Origin: Betaproteobacteria bacterium
Lineage (GTDB): Bacteria > Pseudomonadota > Gammaproteobacteria > Burkholderiales > SG8-41
Length of the DNA stretch: 29,123 bases
Assembly (NCBI GenBank): GCA_025363575.1
Contig: JANYDM010000161.1
Location: 1-29,123, forward strand
Direction of reading: 5' to 3'
Shown: piece after piece, positions 8,817-16,117 of the stretch
Layout of the letters: each line of letters opens with the position of its first letter
Position numbering within the stretch: the first letter of the stretch is position 1
Translations under genes and position numbers: made by a program
The notes under the pieces: model-generated
Database searches by the model: none
What the model saw: only the letters and a program-made list of their open reading frames with translations
Told to the model about the DNA's origin: nothing

Positions 8817-9779
8817 TCATTGCGGCTGGATGCCCGCCGCCTTAATGATGCGCCCGTTGTCTTCGATCTCCTTGCGCACGAAATGGGCAAATTCCGGCGT
8901 CGTCATCACCAGCGTTTCGGTGCTCGCTTTAGCGAACTGTTCTTTCATGTCGGCGCTCGCGAGAACACTATTGATGTCGTGCGCAATCCTGTTGACTAGC
9001 GCCGGCGGCATGCCGCCCGGCCCCCATACGGCGAACCACAGCAGAAAGTCGAAGCCTTTCACGCCCGCCTCGGCAACGGTCGGCACGTTCGGCAGCTGGC
9101 TTGAGCGCTTCGCACCGCTAACCGCCAACGCGCGCAGCTTGCCGCTCTGCACGAAAGGCAGCGCGGCCGTGATGGGTGCAAAATAGCCTGTCGTGCGGCC
9201 GCCGATGATGTCGGTGACTACCTCAGGCGTGCCTTTGTACGGGATGTGTGCGAGATCGACGCCGGCCGCGAGCTTGAATTTTTCGAGATTGAGATGCGTG
9301 CCCGTGCCTACGCCCGCCGAGCCGAAATTGAGCTGACCCGGCTTCGCTTTCGCCTCTGCAATGAGCTCCGTCACCGATTTGATGCTCGACGACGGGTTAA
9401 CGACCAGCACGTTCGGTTGCGAGCAAACGGACGCGATCGGGGTGAAATCCCTGAGCGTGTCGTAAGGCAGCTTGGCGTAGAGCGCCGGGTTGATGCTTTG
9501 CGCCGACGAATTGAACAGCAACGTGTAGCCGTCCGGCGTAGCTTTCGCCACTGCGGCCGCCGCAATCGAGCTGCCGGCCCCCGAACGGTTGTCGGCAACG
9601 ACGTTCTGTCCCCACATGTCGCCGAGCTTCTGCCCGAGCATCCGCGCGAGTATGTCGGTGGACGTGCCGGGCAAGAAACCGATGTACATGTGCACCGGCT
9701 TGATCGGAAAATCCTGCGCTTGTGCGACGCATGCGGCTCCCGCCAGCAAGACGGCGGCGATTCTAGTGCTGGGTTTCAT
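8817..9779 (-). CDS. TctC/Bug-family periplasmic solute-binding protein
   Basis: 320 aa from the ATG at 9779, with GGGGAA upstream; further upstream in-frame codons give a Cys/Arg-rich, implausible extension. Residues 1-22 (MKPSTRIAAVLLAGAACVAQA) are a signal peptide. Bug-fold landmarks: FPIKPVHMYIGFLPGTSTD, VVADNRSGAGSSIAAAAVAK, PDGYTLLFNS, KPGQLNFGSAGVGTGTHLN, HIPYKGTPEVVTDIIGG, and a C-terminal Phe/Val-rich helix. These receptors bind carboxylates and small amphiphilic metabolites for tripartite tricarboxylate transporters. No TctA or TctB is in the window, so it must use a membrane partner encoded elsewhere or act as a sensor. It lies 31 bp after the hydroxyisobutyrate-dehydrogenase-like gene. 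Confidence 0.93.
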   Translation of the reverse strand: MKPSTRIAAVLLAGAACVAQAQDFPIKPVHMYIGFLPGTSTDILARMLGQKLGDMWGQNVVADNRSGAGSSIAAAAVAKATPDGYTLLFNSSAQSINPALYAKLPYDTLRDFTPIASVCSQPNVLVVNPSSSIKSVTELIAEAKAKPGQLNFGSAGVGTGTHLNLEKFKLAAGVDLAHIPYKGTPEVVTDIIGGRTTGYFAPITAALPFVQSGKLRALAVSGAKRSSQLPNVPTVAEAGVKGFDFLLWFAVWGPGGMPPALVNRIAHDINSVLASADMKEQFAKASTETLVMTTPEFAHFVRKEIEDNGRIIKAAGIQPQ

Positions 9780-9810
9780 CGGCTGTTCCCCGGTTATTAT
9801 TTGTTGGCCA

Positions 9811-10725
9811 TCACAAGCCATCGCTGATCTGCACGTTTTCCGGCTTGAGCTCGACGCCGGACGCCTTCGCCTGCAGCAGCAGCAATTGCGAGAAATCCTG
9901 GTCGTAACCGCCGTCAATCAGCTTCTGGACCTGGTCGCGCGCGATCGCAGTCGTCGGCATCGGCACGCCGCGCGCCTTGCCGGCATTCAATCCCAAATCG
10001 ATATCCTTGCGCAGCAATTCGGGCGTAAACGTCACGTGGAAATCGAGGTTGGCGATGGCCGGCGTTTTGTAACGCGTAAACATCGAGCCCATCACGCTCT
10101 TGTTGAGGAAATCAAGAAACGCGTGCCTCTGCATGCCGGCCTTCTCCGCGAGCACCGTTATTTCACACAGGTTCTGAATCACGACACCCAGCATCACGTT
10201 ATGGCAGATCTTGGCGATGCGCGACAACTCGCCCTCGCCCACGTAGCTGACGCCCTGGCCGATCGCCTCCAGGTACGGCGCAACCGCGTCGAACGCGTCC
10301 TTTGGGCCCGACGCGACGACCGTCAATTTGCCCGCCTTGATCACCTTTGCATTGCCCGATACCGGCGCCGCCAGGAATTTCACGCCCTCCTTGGCCAGCT
10401 TCTCGCGGATCTCGGCGGACTCTTCGAGTGAAATCGACGTGCTGTCGACGACGATCTTCGGCTTCCTGCCTTTGGCCATGATGCCGTTGGCGCCGAACAA
10501 TACTTCTTTCACGTCCTTGCCAGTCGACACCATGGTGAACACGATATCGCAACCTGCGAGGTCGGGCAGCGCGTCGACGACCTTGGCGCCGTACTCTCTG
10601 AGCGGCTCGGCTTTGGACTTGGTGCGGTTCCAGACTGCAATATCGCAGCCCGCCTGCGCGAGGCGCTGCGCCATTGCGTAACCCATGCGGCCAATGCCGA
10701 TCCAGCCCAGCTTGTGTTGTTTCAT
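9811..10725 (-). CDS. 3-hydroxyisobutyrate dehydrogenase-like NAD(P)-dependent oxidoreductase
   Basis: 304 aa from ATG at 10725; an ATG at 10737 is an alternative, while longer starts read into the upstream inverted repeat. The N-terminal Rossmann motif is GWIGIGRMG (residues 7-15). Family blocks follow: VWNRTKSKAEPL, DSTSISLEE, the substrate loop APVSGN (120-125), and the catalytic Lys172 in RIAKICHNVM. The C-terminal all-helical domain is complete. The family oxidises beta-hydroxy acids to semialdehydes or the reverse (3-hydroxyisobutyrate, tartronate semialdehyde, 6-phosphogluconate-like). Here it probably handles a hydroxy-acid intermediate. It is followed closely by a TctC gene, a pairing common in betaproteobacteria. 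Exact substrate unknown. Confidence 0.92.
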   Translation of the reverse strand: MKQHKLGWIGIGRMGYAMAQRLAQAGCDIAVWNRTKSKAEPLREYGAKVVDALPDLAGCDIVFTMVSTGKDVKEVLFGANGIMAKGRKPKIVVDSTSISLEESAEIREKLAKEGVKFLAAPVSGNAKVIKAGKLTVVASGPKDAFDAVAPYLEAIGQGVSYVGEGELSRIAKICHNVMLGVVIQNLCEITVLAEKAGMQRHAFLDFLNKSVMGSMFTRYKTPAIANLDFHVTFTPELLRKDIDLGLNAGKARGVPMPTTAIARDQVQKLIDGGYDQDFSQLLLLQAKASGVELKPENVQISDGL

Positions 10726-10771
10726 GTTCGCTGCCATTTCATTTTCCAATCGAGAAAAGTCAAAAACATTT

Positions 10772-10848
10772 GCCACAGAGGGCACAGAGTTCACCGAGGT
10801 AAAACAGAACAGAAAAAGGGCCTTGCATTTCTCTGTGCTCTCCGTGGC
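10772..10848. repeat. Inverted repeat of CCACAGAGG-like units (copy 1)
   Basis: The left arm GCCACAGAGGGCACAGAG (10772-10789) continues as TTCACCGAG. The right arm CTCTGTGCTCTCCGTGGC (10831-10848) is its reverse complement with two mismatches. The loop is about 41 bp. Same sequence family as the repeat at 13288-13361. Confidence 0.85.
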
Positions 10849-10854
10849 CCGGCC

Positions 10855-12039
10855 TTATTGTTTTACGGCGAGTCGGCGCTCGATCCAGGGCATCACCACT
10901 TCATCGAGTATCTTGCGTTGCGGCCATTGGTCAGAACGTCCCATGTGGCCGCCGGCCGGATTTACCCAAGCGTCCTTGGGATCGCCGTGCTTCATCATCA
11001 GGTACAAATCGGCGATGGGCTGCTGCGTGTCCTTCTCGCCGTTGACGAGCAGCATGGGCGCTGACGGCTTGTCTAGAAAGCCGCTGTCCAACAGCGAAAG
11101 CCGCGGCCCGTAGGCGAGAAACTCCTCCATTGTTTTGGCTTCAAAGACGGCCGAGCGCGCGGGAAACAAATCAAACAGATATTCGCGCGTGGTCAGCCCC
11201 TTCTTTTGGAATTCGGGCTGGAAGTACCCATGAACGCCGACACCATGCACGACTGCGCCGCGGATGCGCTCACGTTCTGTATACGCGAGTTTAGCCGCCC
11301 AATAGCCGCTCCAGCTCTGGCCGCGCACGACTATGCGCTTCGCATCGATGTCATTGCGCGTCTGCAGATAATCGAGCACGCGCGAATACATGCGCTCGGC
11401 GCCGACGTCCACTTTCAGCGGTGCCTGGCCGGTGCCGGGCATGTCGAGCGCGAGCACCGCGATGCCCCGCCGGATCAGGCTGTCACTGGTCGCGGCGACG
11501 TCTTCTTTGCGCGTATCGAGACCGCTGATGCCGAGCAGCAAAGGCGCCGGCCGGACGTTAGGCGGTAGGCGCAGGTAGCCGACGATCTCTTTACCTTCAA
11601 ATGGAATGCGCACGATCTCAAGCGGCGGATCGATCAACTTCCCATAGGCGGCAAACGCTTCGAGCGCTTTTGCGTACGCCTGCTTTTTCCCCGGAGAATT
11701 CTCGACCGGCCAGCGCGCAAAGTTGTAGGTCTCCCATGCGTGCTTGTAGCTTTCCGCGGCTTCGCGTGGCGCGGATGCCTGCTGCGACTTCGCCTTGTCC
11801 ATATACCGGTCGCCGATTCGGCTGAACGCAGCGGCCCATGCATCCGGCTCGAGACTATTCAGATTTGACATGGCCTCGCGCACGTCGTCCGGCTTGACAC
11901 CGCCGAGCGGTGGCAGGCTGCGGTCGGCGCGGCGCTGGGTTTCCTGCTTGAGCTCTGCCAGATCGCGCGGGCCGGTGCTTTGCGCGTATGCGAACGCGGG
12001 CGCAATCAGCATCGCCAGCAATACGATAAATTTATTCAT
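10855..12039 (-). CDS. Exported alpha/beta hydrolase with N-terminal helical region
   Basis: 394 aa from ATG at 12039; a longer reading would run deep into the E2 gene and lacks a signal. Residues 1-19 (MNKFIVLLAMLIAPAFAYA) form a Sec signal peptide. A helical region follows (about 25-140), then the alpha/beta hydrolase core: oxyanion region LLLGISGLDTRKED, nucleophile Ser242 in RGQSWSGYW, Asp337 in VNGEKDTQQP and His365 in PAGGHMG. This layout matches the FrsA/2,6-dihydroxypseudooxynicotine-hydrolase-like group, also seen in the two cytoplasmic paralogues at 22074 and 25360. Its start overlaps the E2 stop by eight bases (ATGAATAA), suggesting coupling, and the ribosome site is weak. Likely hydrolyses an ester or C-C bond in the periplasm; substrate unknown. 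Confidence 0.88.
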   Translation of the reverse strand: MNKFIVLLAMLIAPAFAYAQSTGPRDLAELKQETQRRADRSLPPLGGVKPDDVREAMSNLNSLEPDAWAAAFSRIGDRYMDKAKSQQASAPREAAESYKHAWETYNFARWPVENSPGKKQAYAKALEAFAAYGKLIDPPLEIVRIPFEGKEIVGYLRLPPNVRPAPLLLGISGLDTRKEDVAATSDSLIRRGIAVLALDMPGTGQAPLKVDVGAERMYSRVLDYLQTRNDIDAKRIVVRGQSWSGYWAAKLAYTERERIRGAVVHGVGVHGYFQPEFQKKGLTTREYLFDLFPARSAVFEAKTMEEFLAYGPRLSLLDSGFLDKPSAPMLLVNGEKDTQQPIADLYLMMKHGDPKDAWVNPAGGHMGRSDQWPQRKILDEVVMPWIERRLAVKQ

Positions 12040-13267
12040 TGAAGGCCTGCGTCCAGTCGCAGCTTTCAAGCGCCATCCGCACTTCACGCAGGAACGCCGC
12101 CGAATATGCGCCGTCGACCGCGCGATGGTCGAACGACTGCGCAAGCACGCCGATCGGCCGAATGGCAATTGTGTCGCCCGCGTCGCTTTCGATGACGACA
12201 GGTTTTTTGTGTATGCCATCGGTCGACAGAATAGCGACCTGCGGCGGACTGATAATGGCCGCTGTAATGAGCGTGCCGAACGCGCCGTTGTTCGAAATCG
12301 TATACGTGGCCTGCGTCATGTCGTCGGGCTTGAGGCGGTTGTCGCGCGCTCGCCGTGCGAGATCGTTGATTTCGCGCGCCAGGTCCGGCAGCGATTTCTT
12401 CGTCACGTCTTTGACCACCGGCACGACGAGGCCTTCGAAATTCAGATCGACCGCGATGCCGAGGTTGATGTTGGCATGCAGCACGAGGTCGTCGCGGTCG
12501 AGGCTCGCATTGAGCAGCGGAAATTTGGCGAGCGCCGTCGCCACCGCACTGGCGATAAACGGCAGATAAGTCAGCGCAAATCCTTCGCGGGCTTTCCATG
12601 CATCGCCCGCCGTTTTACGCACCGCATCGACGCGCGAGAAATCCACTTCGACCGCCTGCAACACATGCGGAACCGTCTGCCACGATTTAGCGAGGTGTTC
12701 GGCAGTGCGCTTGCGGATATTGTTGAGCGGCTTGCGCGTCTGCCCGGCGATTGTGTAAGGCGCCCGCGGCTCGTTCCTTACCACGCCCGGCACGACCGCG
12801 CCGCGCTGCGCAATGACTTTCTCCACATCTTCACGCGTGATGCGCCCGTCGCGGCCGCTGCCTTTGACGTCGTCCGCAGTCAACTGATGCGCGGCAAAAA
12901 GCTGGCGCACCACCGGCGACAATCGTTCGCCCGCGCTCGCGGGCGCGAAGCGTGGCACGTGCGCAGTAGCCGTTACGGATGCTGCCGCGGCGACCGTCGC
13001 CTGTTTCGCCGCCACCGGCGCAGCAGCCGCAACGCCGCTTTCACGGATTACTGCCAGCGGCGCGCCGACCTTGGCGGTCACGCCCTCCTGCACGAGAATC
13101 TCCGCGATGATGCCCGCCACCGGCGCCGGTATCTCGGTACTGACTTTGTCGGTCTCGACGTCGAACAGCATCTCGTCGGCCTTCACCGCGTCGCCGACTT
13201 TTTTATACCACTTGGTGACGACACCCTCGGTGACCGTCTCGCCAAGCTGCGGCATGATGACTTCCAT
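12032..13267 (-). CDS. Dihydrolipoamide acyltransferase (E2) of a 2-oxo-acid dehydrogenase complex
   Basis: 411 aa; ATG with GGGGAAG upstream. Domains in order: one lipoyl domain (1-75) with the modified Lys41 in DVETDKVSTE; an Ala-rich flexible linker (78-105); a peripheral-subunit-binding domain (about 116-152: LSPVVRQLFAAHQL, GRDGRITREDV); and the acyltransferase core ending with the catalytic SFDHRAVDGA (His381, Asp385). It moves the acyl group made by E1 to CoA. The E1 genes lie upstream at 15140-17130, separated by the amidohydrolase. The acyl specificity (acetyl from pyruvate or acetoin, or branched-chain) cannot be decided by eye. No E3 gene is in the window. It overlaps the following alpha/beta hydrolase. 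Confidence 0.95.
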   Translation of the reverse strand: MEVIMPQLGETVTEGVVTKWYKKVGDAVKADEMLFDVETDKVSTEIPAPVAGIIAEILVQEGVTAKVGAPLAVIRESGVAAAAPVAAKQATVAAAASVTATAHVPRFAPASAGERLSPVVRQLFAAHQLTADDVKGSGRDGRITREDVEKVIAQRGAVVPGVVRNEPRAPYTIAGQTRKPLNNIRKRTAEHLAKSWQTVPHVLQAVEVDFSRVDAVRKTAGDAWKAREGFALTYLPFIASAVATALAKFPLLNASLDRDDLVLHANINLGIAVDLNFEGLVVPVVKDVTKKSLPDLAREINDLARRARDNRLKPDDMTQATYTISNNGAFGTLITAAIISPPQVAILSTDGIHKKPVVIESDAGDTIAIRPIGVLAQSFDHRAVDGAYSAAFLREVRMALESCDWTQAFNE

Positions 13268-13287
13268 CTGCTTCCCCTAGAGCTATC

Positions 13288-13361
13288 GCCACGGAGGACA
13301 CAGAGGTCACTGAGAATTCAAAACGAATGCAAACTCTCTGTGTTCTCTGCGCCCTCTGTGG
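13288..13361. repeat. Inverted repeat of CCACAGAGG-like units (copy 2)
   Basis: The left arm (13288-13314) begins GCCACGGAGGACACAGAGG. The right arm (about 13335-13361) is approximately its reverse complement, ending GCCCTCTGTGGC; about 21 of 27 positions pair. It lies between the amidohydrolase and E2 genes. With the copy at 10772 it brackets the E2 plus alpha/beta hydrolase pair. Confidence 0.85.
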
Positions 13362-15062
13362 CTAAGGTTTTGGCACGTTCGCTTCGTATACGATTTTTCC
13401 GCCGACCATCGTCATCAGCGGCTTGATGTCCTTGATCTGGTCGGCCGGTATTTTCAGATAGTCGCGGTCGAGCACCAGGAGATCGGCATAGCGGCCCGGC
13501 GCCAGCACGCCGAGCTTGTTGTCCTGGAACACGATGTAAGCATTGTTGCGTGTGTGCGCGATCAGCGCTTCTTCGCGCGTCAGCGTCTGCCGGTTGACCT
13601 TACGGCCGCCGATCATCTTGCCCGTGACGGCGAATGACAGGTTGTAGAACGGGTTCGACGTCGTCACCGCGGTCGCATCCGATCCGAGGCCCCACGGAAT
13701 CCCGCCGTCGCGCACGAGCCGGAACGGCGGCATATCCCACGCGCGTTCGCCGTGCGCCTCGTGCTCCAGCGCGCCCTGGATCAGCGGCCGCGTGTGAATC
13801 TGTGCCGTCATGCCGAGCCGCTTCATGCGCTCGATCTGCGCAGGCGTGATCTGATCGACGTGCGAGAACGACCAGCGCAATCCCTTGATCGGCTTATCGC
13901 GGTTGATCCTTTCATAGATGTCGAGGAAGGCGTCGATCGAATTCTCCATCTCGACGTGGGCGTTGACGTACAGCCCCTGTTGCGCGGCCGCCCGCACGAT
14001 GCGCTCCCACTGGGCCAGGTCTTCCGGCTTGGTGTTGCCGCGCGGCGCGAGCAAGGTCGTGTACACGCCGTTGTATACGGACTCTCCGTAACCGACATTG
14101 TCGAAATAATCGTTGCCCTGGAATGGTTTGAAGCCCGGCATTTCGGCAACGACCTTGTCCACTTCCTGCGGCGTGGCCGGCTGGCGCATGATCTGCCAGT
14201 AAATGCGGACGTTGAGCTCGCCCCGGTCTGCGAGCTCGCGATACGCATCGTAATGCTCGTCGGTCATGCCGCGACCGCCGGCGTCCAGCCATGCGGTCAA
14301 TCCCACCGAATTGAGAAAGGCAACGACGTCGCGCGCGTTCTGTCGCCACTGCGCCTTGTTCGCGAGCGGCACCTTGGCGGCCATGAAGGCGACTCCGCCG
14401 GCACCACTGATGCGTCCGGTCAGCGCGCCCGCAGCGTCCTTCTCGATCGTTCCGCCCGGCGGGTTGGGCGTCGTGACGTCGATGTTCGCTGCTTTGAGTG
14501 CGGCGGTATTGAGCCAGGTCTGGCGGTAGATCGCCTGCAGCGCCACCGGATTGTTGGGCGCGAGGCGGTCGAGCTCAGCGAGCGGGAAGCCGCGCGGATC
14601 GTCAATGAACTGCTCTTCGGACCAGCCGCCCAGCGTGACTATCCATTCGCCGGGTTTCGCCGCGCGCACGCGCGCTTCGAGCATTTTCACGACTTGCGCG
14701 CGCGAGGTGATGCCGTCGAGGCGCATCTCCTCATGCCACTTTTCCGCGACGCGCACGAAATGCGCATGGTTGTCGATCAGGCCGGGAATAACAGTCTTGC
14801 CCTTGAGGTCGATTTTCTTTGTGCTCGCGTCGGCAAGCCTGGCAACGTCCGTCGTCTTGCCTACTGCAATGATGCGGCCGTCCTTGATCGCAACCGCCTG
14901 CGCGATGCTGAACCGGTCGTCGACGGTGACGATCTTTCCATTCGTGAGAATAGTGTCCGCTGTCTGCGCGGCTTGCACCGGCGGCGACAGCAAAAGAACT
15001 TCACCGCCAAGGACGCAAAGGAAAAGCAACAACTCGAATCTTTTAATTTGTATTCTTTGCAT
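13362..15062 (-). CDS. Exported YtcJ-like metal-dependent amidohydrolase
   Basis: 566 aa; ATG at 15062 with GGAAG upstream. Residues 1-32 form a signal peptide (MQRIQIKRFELLLFLCVLGG..., ending near VQAA). The amidohydrolase fold follows: ADTILTNGKIVTVDD, the strand-1 metal motif DNHAHFVR (His99, His101), WLDAGGRGMTDEH, YVNAHVEMENS, WSFSHVDQI, PWGLGSDATAVTTSNPF and the C-terminal LGVLAPGRYADLLVLD. The YtcJ/AepA group hydrolyses amide or related C-N bonds, but substrates are mostly unknown. It is inserted between the E1 and E2 genes of one complex. Odd: codons 14-21 (FLCVLGGE) coincide exactly with the TTCACCGCCAAGG-type repeat arm, so its leader appears to have been built from an intergenic repeat. 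Confidence 0.92.
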   Translation of the reverse strand: MQRIQIKRFELLLFLCVLGGEVLLLSPPVQAAQTADTILTNGKIVTVDDRFSIAQAVAIKDGRIIAVGKTTDVARLADASTKKIDLKGKTVIPGLIDNHAHFVRVAEKWHEEMRLDGITSRAQVVKMLEARVRAAKPGEWIVTLGGWSEEQFIDDPRGFPLAELDRLAPNNPVALQAIYRQTWLNTAALKAANIDVTTPNPPGGTIEKDAAGALTGRISGAGGVAFMAAKVPLANKAQWRQNARDVVAFLNSVGLTAWLDAGGRGMTDEHYDAYRELADRGELNVRIYWQIMRQPATPQEVDKVVAEMPGFKPFQGNDYFDNVGYGESVYNGVYTTLLAPRGNTKPEDLAQWERIVRAAAQQGLYVNAHVEMENSIDAFLDIYERINRDKPIKGLRWSFSHVDQITPAQIERMKRLGMTAQIHTRPLIQGALEHEAHGERAWDMPPFRLVRDGGIPWGLGSDATAVTTSNPFYNLSFAVTGKMIGGRKVNRQTLTREEALIAHTRNNAYIVFQDNKLGVLAPGRYADLLVLDRDYLKIPADQIKDIKPLMTMVGGKIVYEANVPKP

Positions 15063-15086
15063 TTGTCTTCCTTTGCATCCTTCGCG
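15000..15086. repeat. Inverted repeat of CCGCCAAGGACGCAAAGG type, partly coding
   Basis: The left arm TTCACCGCCAAGGACGCAAA (15000-15022) lies inside the amidohydrolase signal-peptide codons. The right arm TCCTTTGCATCCTTCGCG (15069-15086) covers the region just upstream of its start. A further part, TCCTTCGCGGTTCA, is near 15114. A separate perfect 6-bp hairpin, TACCCC-TCAAG-GGGGTA, sits at 15087-15103. Confidence 0.75.
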
Positions 15087-15103
15087 TACCCCTCAAGGGG
15101 GTA
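15087..15103 (-). other. Small perfect hairpin upstream of the amidohydrolase
   Basis: TACCCC and GGGGTA pair around five bases. A similar CCTCGAGGGGTA string occurs at about 23219-23230 inside the inverted repeat near 23200. No U-tract follows on either strand, so termination is not indicated. Confidence 0.4.
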
Positions 15104-15139
15104 TGAAAAAGAATCCTTCGCGGTTCAAAGATTTACGCT

Positions 15140-16117
15140 CTAATCCATCTTCTCGCGGATCTCGCGCACGATGCGCGCGACCGACGGGATCGTATTGTCT
15201 TCGAGCAAATCCGCCGACGGCAGCGGCACATGCGGCGTGGTGATGCGCACGATGGGCGCGTCGAGGCTCCAGAAACATTCCTCGGCGACGATGGACACGA
15301 TTTCCGCGCCCCAACCGCACAGGCGCGGGTTTTCTTCGACGGTGAAAAGGCGACCCGTTTTGCCGACTTCGGCGAGGATGGTCTGAGTATCGAGCGGCAC
15401 CAGCGAGCGCAGGTCGATCACCGTGGCCGCGATGCCGTGCTCTTTTTCGAGCTCCGTCGCCGCATCCATTGCCTTGTGCACCATCGAGGCCAGCGCAACT
15501 ATCGTGCAGTCCTTGCCGCTGCGCAGCACCTTGGCCTTGCCGAGCACGTCGACGTATTCGCCGTCGGGGACCTCGCCTTTCATCGAATAAAGCGATTTCT
15601 GCTCGAAGAACAAGACGGGATCCGGATCGCGCACTGCCGCGGCGAGCAGGCCTTTGACGTCGGCCGGAAATGCCGGCGCGACCACTTTGATGCCCGGGAT
15701 CATCATCGCCCAGTTTTCCACGGCCTGCGAATGCTGCGCGCCGAAGCGAGAACCCGAACCATTGGCCGTGCGTATCACCAGCGGCAGCGAAATCTGGCCG
15801 TTGGTCATGTAGCGCGACTTGGCGATTTCATTGGCGACGATGTCCCAGCACACAGCGAGAAAATCGGAAAACATGATCTCAGCTATGGGCCGGAGTCCCG
15901 TCATCGCCGCGCCCATGGCGGCACCCAGTATTGCCTGCTCTGAAATCGGACAGTCGCGCACGCGCTTGGGCCCGAACTTGTCGAGCAGGCCGACCGTCGC
16001 CTTGAACACGCCGCCGGCAGCGGCGACGTCTTCGCCGAGGAACACCACGCGCTCGTCGCGCTCCATCTCCTGCGCGATGCCCGCGGCGACGGCGTCGCGA
16101 TAGCTCAGTTCCGCCAT
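15140..16117 (-). CDS. 2-oxo-acid dehydrogenase E1 component, beta subunit
   Basis: 325 aa from the ATG at 16117, chosen because GGAGGTG lies at the right distance; this start overlaps the E1-alpha stop by 13 bases. Transketolase-like pyrimidine domain: MAELSYRDAVAAGIAQEM, VVFLGEDVAAAGGVFKAT, DCPISEQAILGAAMGAAM (with the Glu that contacts TPP) and IMFSDFLAVCWDIVANE. The C-terminal domain ends with IVRITTPHVPLPSADLLED. Together with E1-alpha it decarboxylates a 2-oxo acid and reductively acylates the lipoyl group of E2. The sequence fits the pyruvate/acetoin/branched-chain E1-beta group; I cannot separate these by eye. Cytoplasmic. Confidence 0.95.
   Translation of the reverse strand: MAELSYRDAVAAGIAQEMERDERVVFLGEDVAAAGGVFKATVGLLDKFGPKRVRDCPISEQAILGAAMGAAMTGLRPIAEIMFSDFLAVCWDIVANEIAKSRYMTNGQISLPLVIRTANGSGSRFGAQHSQAVENWAMMIPGIKVVAPAFPADVKGLLAAAVRDPDPVLFFEQKSLYSMKGEVPDGEYVDVLGKAKVLRSGKDCTIVALASMVHKAMDAATELEKEHGIAATVIDLRSLVPLDTQTILAEVGKTGRLFTVEENPRLCGWGAEIVSIVAEECFWSLDAPIVRITTPHVPLPSADLLEDNTIPSVARIVREIREKMD

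Noticed and set aside
9780..9917. N-terminal extension of the TctC protein at 8817
   Set aside because: The extra residues are Cys/Arg-rich and overlap the upstream gene; the signal peptide begins at the ATG at 9779.
10738..10794. N-terminal extension of the HIBADH-like protein up to 10794
   Set aside because: The extra codons run into the inverted repeat and are not family-like; the Rossmann motif begins right after the ATG at 10725.
12040..12219. N-terminal extension of the third alpha/beta hydrolase into the E2 gene
   Set aside because: It would overlap E2 by nearly 190 bp and bury the signal peptide; ATG at 12039 gives a normal leader.
11795..13426. Long plus-strand ORF (543 codons) opposite E2 and the alpha/beta hydrolase
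   Set aside because: Its product is Arg/His/Ala-rich with no domain logic. It is the antisense shadow of well-supported minus-strand genes in GC-rich DNA.
13752..15143. Long plus-strand ORF (463 codons) opposite the amidohydrolase
   Set aside because: Low-complexity Arg-rich translation; the opposite strand encodes a clear amidohydrolase.
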